Part shown: positions 57,808 to 64,000 of the stretch, piece after piece
How the letters are laid out: every line of letters begins with the position of its first letter
Numbering within the stretch: the stretch's first letter is position 1
Source of the DNA: Bosea vestrisii
Lineage (GTDB): Bacteria; Pseudomonadota; Alphaproteobacteria; Rhizobiales; Beijerinckiaceae
NCBI RefSeq assembly: GCF_030144325.1
Contig: NZ_CP126307.1
Location: forward strand, 3,517,001-3,581,000
Reading direction: 5' to 3'
DNA: 64,000 bases
The notes under the pieces: model-generated
Told to the model about the DNA's origin: nothing
The model's input: the letters and a program-made list of their open reading frames with translations, nothing else
Databases searched by the model: none
Made by a program: the position numbers and the translations under genes

Positions 57808-58920
57808 ATGAGGAACGCCCCCGTGAAGCCCGGCGCCTTTCGCGTCGACGGCCTTGTTCCCACGCCACCGTCCGAAGCGATCATCCGCTTCGAGGCGGTC
57901 GGCAAGACCTTTGCCGGCCGCGACAGCCAGGAGCCGGTGACGGCGCTCGCCGGCATCGACCTCGTAGTGCCACGCGGCGCCATCGTCGGCGTGATCGGCC
58001 GTTCCGGCGCCGGCAAGTCGACGCTGATCCGCCTCGTGAACGGGCTGGAGCGCGCCACCTCCGGCCGCATCCTGATCGAGGGCGAGGACGTCACCAATCT
58101 GACCGAGGCCGGCTGGCGCGAGCGCCGGCGCGCCACCGGCATGATCTTCCAGCATTTCAACCTGCTGTCGTCGCGCACGGTGTTCGACAATGTCGCGCTG
58201 CCGCTGGAGATCGCCGGCGTGCCCAAGGCGAAGATCGAGGCGCAGGTCAGCCGCCTTTTGGATCTGGTCGGGCTCGCCGACAAGCGCGAGCGCTATCCGG
58301 CCGAGCTCTCCGGCGGCCAGAAGCAACGCGTCGGCATCGCCCGGGCGCTGGCGACCGAGCCGAAGGTGCTGCTCTGCGACGAGGCGACCTCGGCGCTCGA
58401 TCCCGAGACGACCCGCGCGATCCTCGCCCTGCTCAAGCAGGTCAATCGCGAGCTCGGCATCACCATCCTCCTGATTACCCATGAGATTCCGGTGATCAAG
58501 GAAATCTGCGACCGCGTCGCGGTGATCGAGGGCGGCCACATTGTCGAGGAGGGCGAGACCTTCGAGGTGATGACCCGGCCGCGCCATCCGACCACGGCGA
58601 GCTTCGTCGAGGCGGTGACCGGCGTCGAGGTGCCCGAATACCTCGCCGGCCGCATCCATAAGCAGGCACTGGCCGGCGACAGCGCCGTGCTGCGCATTGC
58701 CTTCACCGGCGAGAACGCGACGACGCCGGTGATCAGCCGCCTCAGCGCCGTGATCGGCGTCGACGTCAACATCCTCGCCGGCCGCATCGACGCGATCGGC
58801 GAAAAGCCCTTCGGCAGCCTGCTGGTCTCGGTGCCGGCGAGCGAGCCCGAGCTTGCCGCCGTGTTCGGCGCGCTGAAATCCCTCGATCTCAAGGCGGAGC
58901 TGGTCGGCCATGTCTCCTGA
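57808..58920 (+). CDS. metN: Methionine ABC transporter ATP-binding protein
   Basis: A 370-residue ATPase with Walker A GRSGAGKST near residue 75, signature LSGGQKQRVGIARAL near 170, Walker B VLLCDEATSALD and the C-terminal NIL domain (about 285-365), where methionine inhibits transport. It has about 25 extra N-terminal residues before the ABC domain. The end overlaps metI by 11 bases. Confidence 0.96.
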   Translation: MRNAPVKPGAFRVDGLVPTPPSEAIIRFEAVGKTFAGRDSQEPVTALAGIDLVVPRGAIVGVIGRSGAGKSTLIRLVNGLERATSGRILIEGEDVTNLTEAGWRERRRATGMIFQHFNLLSSRTVFDNVALPLEIAGVPKAKIEAQVSRLLDLVGLADKRERYPAELSGGQKQRVGIARALATEPKVLLCDEATSALDPETTRAILALLKQVNRELGITILLITHEIPVIKEICDRVAVIEGGHIVEEGETFEVMTRPRHPTTASFVEAVTGVEVPEYLAGRIHKQALAGDSAVLRIAFTGENATTPVISRLSAVIGVDVNILAGRIDAIGEKPFGSLLVSVPASEPELAAVFGALKSLDLKAELVGHVS

Positions 58921-59575
58921 ACTCATCCGTCTGATCATCGAGGCGACCGGCGACACATTGCTGATGGTCGCGATCGCCGCCGGCCTCGGCACCGCGCTAG
59001 GCCTGCCGCTCGGCGTCTTCCTGGCGACCAGCAAGAAGGGCGAGCTCTTCGCCGCGCCTGCGGTGAACGCGGTGCTCGGCGCGCTGGTCAATGCCACGCG
59101 CTCGACGCCCTTCATCATCCTGGTCGTCGCGATCATCCCCTTCACCCGGCTGATCGCCGGCACCTCGATCGGCACCTTCGCCGCGACGGTGCCGCTGACC
59201 GTGGCCGCGACGCCGTTCATTGCCCGCCTGATCGAGGGCGCCATCCGCGAAGTCGATCAGGGTCTGGTCGAGGCGGCGCGCTCGATGGGGGCGACCCCGT
59301 TGCAGATCGTCCGCAAGGTGCTGGTGCCGGAGGCGCTGCCGGCGATCGTGCTCGGCCTGACGCTGGCCCTGGTCAGCCTGCTCGGTTTCTCGGCCATGGT
59401 CGGCGCGGTCGGCGGCGGGGGCTTGGGCGATCTCGGCATCCGCTACGGCTATCAGCGCTTCATGCCGGATGTGATGGCGATCGTCGTCGCCGTGCTGATC
59501 GTCCTCGTCCAGACCGTTCAGAGCGTCGGCGATCGTCTCTCGCGCCGCCTCAACAAGCGCCTGCGCCACGCCTGA
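58910..59575 (+). CDS. metI: Methionine ABC transporter permease
   Basis: A 221-residue inner-membrane protein with five helices and the cytoplasmic coupling loop EAARSMGATPLQIVRKVLVPEALP. ATRSTPFIILVVAIIPF and the GGGGLGDLGIRYGYQRF ending are typical of MetI. It overlaps metN and is followed by metQ after 44 bases. Confidence 0.96.
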   Translation: MSPELIRLIIEATGDTLLMVAIAAGLGTALGLPLGVFLATSKKGELFAAPAVNAVLGALVNATRSTPFIILVVAIIPFTRLIAGTSIGTFAATVPLTVAATPFIARLIEGAIREVDQGLVEAARSMGATPLQIVRKVLVPEALPAIVLGLTLALVSLLGFSAMVGAVGGGGLGDLGIRYGYQRFMPDVMAIVVAVLIVLVQTVQSVGDRLSRRLNKRLRHA

Positions 59576-59619
59576 TCGATTTTTCGTTTCCAACCCGTTC
59601 GATTCACCAAGGAGCCATC

Positions 59620-60417
59620 ATGTCCGTCCTCTTCAGCCGTCGCCTCGCGCTCGGCTTTGCCGCCTCGCTCGTCCTCGTCGCCCCGGCGCTCGCCCAGCAG
59701 AACCAGGTCGTCCGCATCGGCGCCTCGCCCGGCCCGCATGCCGAGATCCTGGAGAAGGTGAAGCCGATCGCCGCCAAGAACGGGCTCGACCTCAAGATCA
59801 TCGAGTTCTCCGACTATGTTGTGCCGAACCAGGCGCTGGCCGCCGGCGAGCTCGAGGCGAACTCGTTCCAGAACCAGCCCTATCTCGACAACCAGGTGAA
59901 GGATCGCGGCTTCAAGCTGATCAGCGTCGGCCTGACCGTGAACTTCCCGCTCGGCATCTACTCGTCGAAGTACAAGAGCTGGACCGAGGTGCCCGATGGC
60001 GCCACCGTCGCGATCCAGAACGACCCGACCAATGGCGGCCGCTCGCTCCTCCTGCTGCAGGACAAGGGCGCGATCAAGCTGAAGGACGGCGTCGGCTTCA
60101 AGCCGACAGTCGCCGACATCGTCAGCAACCCGAAGAAGCTGAAGATCATCGAGATCGAGGCCGCCCAGACGCCGCGCTCGCTGGCCGACGTCGCCGCCGC
60201 CGCGATCAACACCAACTATGCTGTCGACGCCAAGATCGAGCCGACCTCGGCGATCCTGCGCGAAAATCCGAAGGGCCCCTATGTCAACCTGATCGCCGTG
60301 CGCGAGGTCGACAAGGACAAGCCCTGGGTCAAGGCGCTGCTCGCTTCGTACCACACTCCTGAGATCAAGGCCTTCGTCGCCGAGCGCTTCAAGGGCTCGG
60401 TCCTCGCCGGCTGGTAA
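59620..60417 (+). CDS. metQ: MetQ/NlpA family substrate-binding protein
   Basis: A 265-residue binding protein with RIGASPGPHAEILE near residue 30, NFPLGIYSSKYKSW, NDPTNGGRSLLLLQ and the usual AAINTNYAVDA. The signal peptide (LALGFAASLVLVAPALAQQ) ends without a lipobox cysteine, so the mature protein should be soluble in the periplasm rather than a lipoprotein as in E. coli. It binds methionine. A strong terminator follows. Confidence 0.94.
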   Translation: MSVLFSRRLALGFAASLVLVAPALAQQNQVVRIGASPGPHAEILEKVKPIAAKNGLDLKIIEFSDYVVPNQALAAGELEANSFQNQPYLDNQVKDRGFKLISVGLTVNFPLGIYSSKYKSWTEVPDGATVAIQNDPTNGGRSLLLLQDKGAIKLKDGVGFKPTVADIVSNPKKLKIIEIEAAQTPRSLADVAAAAINTNYAVDAKIEPTSAILRENPKGPYVNLIAVREVDKDKPWVKALLASYHTPEIKAFVAERFKGSVLAGW

Positions 60418-60455
60418 GGCTCCTCCCCCTGGCCGTGGTCACGGCTGGGCACCTG

Positions 60456-60484
60456 CCCCGGAAGCGCAAGCTTCCGGGGTTTTT
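60456..60484 (+). terminator. Intrinsic terminator after metQ
   Basis: CCCCGGAAGC (60456-60465), loop GCAA and GCTTCCGGGG (60470-60479), followed by TTTTT (60480-60484). A 10-bp perfect stem with a T-run: a classic Rho-independent terminator at the end of the met operon, 39 bases after the stop. It lies just before the end of the convergent livF gene. Confidence 0.92.
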
Positions 60485-60492
60485 CGTTGGCG

Positions 60493-61194
60493 TCACACCG
60501 ACAGGTACTGCGCCCGTACCGCCTCGTCGGCCTTGAGCTCGTCCATCGTGCCGGTGAAGCGGATCAGGCCCTTCTCGATGATGGTCGCGCGGTCGGCGAC
60601 CGAGCCGGCGAAGTGCAAGTTCTGCTCGGAGATCAGCACCGAGAGCCCTTCGCTCTTGAGCGCCAGGATGGTCTTGGCCATCTCCTCGATGATCACCGGG
60701 GCGAGGCCTTCCGATGGCTCGTCGAGCAGGACGAGCTTGGGGTTACCCATCAGGGTACGGGCGATGGTCAGCATCTGCTGCTCGCCGCCCGACATAGCTC
60801 CGCCTGGCCGGTCACGCATGCGCCCGAGATTGGGGAAGAGCTGGAACAGCCGCTCCGGCGTCCAGTGTGGCGCGCCCTCGCGCTTCGGCCGCTGCGCGAC
60901 CGAGAGGTTCTCCATCACGCTGAGCTCGGAGAAGACGCGGCGCTCTTCCGGCACATAGCCGATGCCGAGGCGGGCGATCTCGAACGGCTCGCGACCGACG
61001 ATGGTGTGCCCCTCGAAGACGACGCGGCCGGCCTGCGGCGGCACCAGCCCCATCACCGCCTTCATCGTCGTCGACTTGCCGGCGCCGTTGCGGCCCATCA
61101 GCGCCAGCACCTCGCCGCGGCCCATCGAGAAGCCGACGCCGTGCAGGATATGGGCGCGGCCGTAATAGGCGTTGAGGCCTTCGATCTCGAGCAT
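60493..61194 (-). CDS. livF: Branched-chain amino acid ABC transporter ATP-binding protein LivF
   Basis: A 233-residue ATPase with Walker A GRNGAGKST near residue 34, GYVPEERRVFSELSV (LivF-type), signature MSGGEQQMLTIARTL and Walker B LVLLDEPSEGLAP. The start overlaps the stop of livG by one base. Forms the cytoplasmic engine with LivG. The true substrate class (branched-chain amino acids, urea or other amides) depends on the binding protein, which is mostly outside the window. Confidence 0.92.
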   Translation of the reverse strand: MLEIEGLNAYYGRAHILHGVGFSMGRGEVLALMGRNGAGKSTTMKAVMGLVPPQAGRVVFEGHTIVGREPFEIARLGIGYVPEERRVFSELSVMENLSVAQRPKREGAPHWTPERLFQLFPNLGRMRDRPGGAMSGGEQQMLTIARTLMGNPKLVLLDEPSEGLAPVIIEEMAKTILALKSEGLSVLISEQNLHFAGSVADRATIIEKGLIRFTGTMDELKADEAVRAQYLSV

Positions 61195-61955
61195 CAGTGG
61201 CCTCCCGAGGTCGCGCCGGAGCCGAGATAGACCGCGCGCACGGCCGGATCGTTGCGGACCTCCTCGGCCCGGCCCTTGGCGATCAGCTTGCCGCGGTCGA
61301 GCACCAGGATCGCGTCGGAATGGGCGAAGACCACGTCCATGTCATGCTCGGTGAACAGCACGGCGATGCCGCGCTCCCGGGCGATCTCGGCGGTCAGCGC
61401 CATCAGCGCGATCCGCTCGCGCGGCGCCATGCCGGCAGTCGGCTCGTCCATCAAAAGGAGCTTCGGATTGTTGGCAATCGCGACCGCGAGTTCGACGCGC
61501 TTCAGGTCGCCATAGGCGAGCACGCCACAGGCGCGCTCGGCCTGATCGAGCATGCCGACTTGGCTGAGCAGTGCATCGGCCTCTGCGACATGGCGGTCCT
61601 TGGCCCGGCCGAACAGCGTCCAGGTCTCGCCGGCATGCGAGATCAGCGCCATCTGCACGTTCTCGCGCACGCTCATCGAGGCGAAGGTCGCGGTGATCTG
61701 GAAGGTGCGGCCGACCCCGAGCCGCCAGACCTCGCGCGGTTTCAACCCGGTGATCGTCCTGCCGTCGAAGATCACCTCGCCGCGGTCGGAGGGCAGCTGG
61801 CCGTTCAGCATGTTGAAGCAGGTGGTCTTGCCGGCGCCGTTCGGGCCGATCAGCGCGAGCAGCTTGCCGGCCTCGACCGAGAAGCTGACATCGTCGACGG
61901 CGCGCACGCCGCCGAAGGATTTGCCGAGATTGCGGACTTCCAGGACCGGGCTCAT
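61194..61955 (-). CDS. livG: Branched-chain amino acid ABC transporter ATP-binding protein LivG
   Basis: A 253-residue ATPase: Walker A GPNGAGKTT near residue 37, GRTFQITATFASMSV (LivG-type), Walker B LLLMDEPTAGMAP and HDMDVVFAHSDAILVLDRG. Instead of the usual LSGG signature the region before the Walker B reads LAYGDLKRVELAVAIA, common in LivG proteins. Overlaps the permease gene by 4 bases. Confidence 0.92.
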   Translation of the reverse strand: MSPVLEVRNLGKSFGGVRAVDDVSFSVEAGKLLALIGPNGAGKTTCFNMLNGQLPSDRGEVIFDGRTITGLKPREVWRLGVGRTFQITATFASMSVRENVQMALISHAGETWTLFGRAKDRHVAEADALLSQVGMLDQAERACGVLAYGDLKRVELAVAIANNPKLLLMDEPTAGMAPRERIALMALTAEIARERGIAVLFTEHDMDVVFAHSDAILVLDRGKLIAKGRAEEVRNDPAVRAVYLGSGATSGGH

Positions 61956-63844
61956 CGGGCGGGCTCCGGCGCGGCGGCGACGGGCGCGGCGGGCTCAGCC
62001 TCCCGGCGCCGTTCGGCGAAGGCTAACGCCGTGCCGACGAGGCCGCGCGGGAACAGGATGACGAGCAGCACGATCGAGGCGCCCAGGACGAAGCGCCAGT
62101 ACATCGTCGCCTTCATCAACTGTTCCTGCAGGCCCATGAAGGCGAAGGCGCCGACGATCGGACCCGACACGGTCTGGACGCCGCCGAGCAGCACCATCAG
62201 GAGCCCGTCGACCGAACGCGGGATCGCCATATAGGTCGGGAAGACCGAGCCCTTGAAGAAGGCGCAGAGGGCGCCAGCGATGCCGGCCGCGAAGGCGGCG
62301 ATGATGAAGGCGATCCACTGGATGCGCATCACCGGCAGGCCGATCGCCTCGGCCCGGAGCGGGCTGTCGCGCCCGGCCCGCAAGGCATAGCCGAAGGGCG
62401 CGAAGACGACGACGCGAAGGCAAAGGATCGCCGCGACGCAGATCGCCAGCGCGAGATAGTAGTAGACCAGCTTCGAGCTCGCCCAGGCCGCCGGCCAGAC
62501 GCCGAGAATGCCGTTGTCGCCGCCGGTGACATCGACCCATTGGAAGGCGGTCGCCCAGGCGATCTGGGCGAAGGCCAGTGTCAGCATGGCGAGATAAACG
62601 CCGGACAACCGCACGCAGAACCAGCCGAAGACGAAACCGGCGATGCCGGCGAGGAAGGGCGCGAAGGCGAGCGCCGGCAGCATCGGCATACCGAGCCACT
62701 TCACCGCCAGCGCCGCGCCATAGGCGCCGAGCCCGAAATAGGCGGCGTGGCCGAAGGAGGCCATGCCGCCCGGGCCCATCATGAAGTGCAGCGACGCGGC
62801 GAAGAGCGCGAAGATCGAGAGCTCGGTCAGCGTCAGCAGCCAATGGTCGGCGACGATGAACGGCGCGAGCAGCAGCACGGCCAGGGCCGCGAGGCCGATC
62901 AGCTTGACGTTGTGGCTGGCGGGCAGAAGCAGCGGCTCGACCGGGCCATGCGCATGGGCGCTGCCGACCGGGCGCTTGCCCATCAGCCCATAGGGCTTGA
63001 TGACGAGAACGATGGCCATCACCAGGAAGACCAGCACCAGCGTGATCTTCGGGAAGATCAGGATGCCGAAGGCGTGGATGATGCCGATCAGCACTGCGGC
63101 GAGATAGGCGCCAGTGACGCTGCCGAGCCCGCCGACGACCACGACGACGAAGGCCTCCGAGATCATCGAGAGGTCCATGTGCAGGTTCACTGCCTCGCGC
63201 GGGAGCTGCAGGGCCCCGCCGAGCGCGGCAAGTCCGGCGCCGAAGGCAAAGACCGAGGTGAAGAGCAGGCGCTGGTTGACGCCGAGTGCGCCGACCATCT
63301 CGCGGTCCTGCGTCGCGGCGCGCACCAGCGTGCCCCAGCGCGTCTTCTGGAACAGGAACCAGAGCAGGCCGAGCATGATCGGCCCGACCACGATCAGGAA
63401 AAGCTCATAGGTCGGGAAGCGGCTGCCCATCAGCACGACGAAGCTCTTGAAGCCGGGTGCGCGCGGGCCGAGCTTGTCCTCCGGTCCCCAGATGCCGAGC
63501 GCGATGTCCTGGACCATCAGTACGAGGCCGAAGGTGGCGAGCAGCTGGAACAGCTCGGGCGCCTGATAAATCCGGCGCAGGATCACGATCTCGACGATGG
63601 CGCCAAGTACCGCGATGACCAGCGCCGCGAGCAGGACGCCACCCCAGAAGCCGAGCGCATCGGAGCCGCCAAAATAGGTGACCAGCGTGAAAGCGAGATA
63701 GGCGCCCAGCATGTAGAAGGAGCCGTGCGCGAAGTTCACGATCCGCGTCACGCCGAAGATGATCGACAGCCCGCAGGCGACGAGGAAGAGCGACGAGGCC
63801 GAGGCCAGGCCGTTGAGCGTCTGCGCGAAGATCAGGTCGATCAT
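61952..63844 (-). CDS. Fused LivH-LivM branched-chain amino acid ABC transporter permease
   Basis: A 630-residue protein that joins both permease subunits. Residues 1 to about 290 are LivH-like (LFLVACGLSIIFGVTRIVNFAHGSFYMLGAY); from about residue 320 it is LivM-like (LHFMMGPGGMASFGHAAYFGLGAYGAA, LRAGRDSPLRAEAIGL). About sixteen helices. The start MIDLIFAQTL at 63844 fits the family; a longer frame to 63880 is less likely. Fusion makes the two halves strictly equimolar. Confidence 0.9.
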   Translation of the reverse strand: MIDLIFAQTLNGLASASSLFLVACGLSIIFGVTRIVNFAHGSFYMLGAYLAFTLVTYFGGSDALGFWGGVLLAALVIAVLGAIVEIVILRRIYQAPELFQLLATFGLVLMVQDIALGIWGPEDKLGPRAPGFKSFVVLMGSRFPTYELFLIVVGPIMLGLLWFLFQKTRWGTLVRAATQDREMVGALGVNQRLLFTSVFAFGAGLAALGGALQLPREAVNLHMDLSMISEAFVVVVVGGLGSVTGAYLAAVLIGIIHAFGILIFPKITLVLVFLVMAIVLVIKPYGLMGKRPVGSAHAHGPVEPLLLPASHNVKLIGLAALAVLLLAPFIVADHWLLTLTELSIFALFAASLHFMMGPGGMASFGHAAYFGLGAYGAALAVKWLGMPMLPALAFAPFLAGIAGFVFGWFCVRLSGVYLAMLTLAFAQIAWATAFQWVDVTGGDNGILGVWPAAWASSKLVYYYLALAICVAAILCLRVVVFAPFGYALRAGRDSPLRAEAIGLPVMRIQWIAFIIAAFAAGIAGALCAFFKGSVFPTYMAIPRSVDGLLMVLLGGVQTVSGPIVGAFAFMGLQEQLMKATMYWRFVLGASIVLLVILFPRGLVGTALAFAERRREAEPAAPVAAAPEPAR

Positions 63845-63949
63845 GCCGGGTTCCGTTGAAACAGCCGAAAAAGGGCGCAACTCTCCCGCGGCCGCAGCGA
63901 TCTGCCGCGGCCGGGTATCCTAGTCTAGATCAGGTCGAACTCCGGCGCT

Positions 63950-64000
63950 TCAGCCCGCGGGGCGAAGCGTCTTCACCTCTGCATCCGAAGGCAGGTACTT
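63950..64000 (-). CDS. C-terminal end of a probable ABC transporter substrate-binding protein
   Basis: The minus strand enters from the right edge and reads KYLPSDAEVKTLRPAG before a stop at 63950-63952. The position directly upstream of the fused permease, in the same direction, is the usual place for a LivK-type periplasmic binding protein. Only 16 residues are visible, so the family is inferred from context. Confidence 0.45.
   Translation of the reverse strand, partial: KYLPSDAEVKTLRPAG

Overview
The window is a GC-rich (roughly two-thirds G+C) chromosomal segment of an alphaproteobacterium of the order Hyphomicrobiales (Rhizobiales), probably a Bosea-like soil organism. The evidence is the trpFB...trpA-accD-folC gene order, an AccD that lacks the usual zinc-ribbon cysteines, a SAM-II riboswitch (an alphaproteobacterial RNA class), DUF3297, and gene families typical of the group. 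The genus is inference. No tRNA, rRNA, CRISPR array, integrase or intact insertion sequence was seen.

Layout. 1-9.4 kb: a nicotinate-degradation locus: a partial upstream gene, a UPF0280 protein, two DUF1185/AA_synth paralogues, a NicAB-type nicotinate hydroxylase (molybdopterin plus cytochrome c fusion, and 2Fe-2S subunit), an enamidase, then ferredoxin FdxA and ferredoxin-NADP reductase. Two nearly identical palindromes centred on GTATAC lie before nicA and between the enamidase and fdxA, so one GntR-like regulator may control the whole set. This points to the reductive route (nicotinate, 6-hydroxynicotinate, 6-oxo-tetrahydronicotinate, 2-formylglutarate). 9.5-26.6 kb: housekeeping and accessory genes: DUF3297, a MarR regulator with a clear operator and a divergent membrane protein, LuxR regulator, GNAT, YiiX-like hydrolase, lepA, HAD hydrolase, msrQ, M20 amidohydrolase, SDR, two divergent exopolysaccharide genes, AbrB-type membrane protein, EamA exporter, formamidase-like protein, aldo/keto reductase. 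26.6-33.5 kb: a frameshifted lipoprotein gene, then folC, accD, trpA, DUF488, SIMPL, trpB and trpF on the minus strand. 33.6-45.6 kb: frameshifted TAXI binding protein, small exported protein, typA, kinase-like gene, aldo/keto reductase, ClpP-like exported protein, xylFHG sugar ABC transporter (ATPase gene broken), SPW-repeat membrane protein and a phytase-like esterase.

45.7-54.3 kb is the most accessory part: an MmeI-like single-chain (type IIL) restriction-modification gene, uvrB, and an AT-rich two-gene island coding for an unrecognised protein and a P-loop ATPase with a C-terminal helix-hairpin-helix. It looks like a horizontally acquired, possibly antiviral, module. 55-57 kb holds small genes of unknown role. 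57.0-60.5 kb is a methionine ABC transporter operon (metNIQ) behind an elaborate leader: a good promoter, a SAM-II riboswitch, a short reading frame ending in Met-Met-Cys-Cys-Cys-Arg-Arg, and stem-loops. 60.5-64 kb is a branched-chain amino-acid type ABC transporter (LivF, LivG, a fused LivH-LivM permease, and the tail of a probable binding protein).

Two cross-cutting observations matter for any user of this sequence. At least seven genes, and possibly an eighth site, are interrupted by single-base indels, most of them in short homopolymers and each repairable by one base. This looks more like consensus error than gene decay. A 108-bp imperfect palindromic element occurs three times (6751, 25667, 54879).
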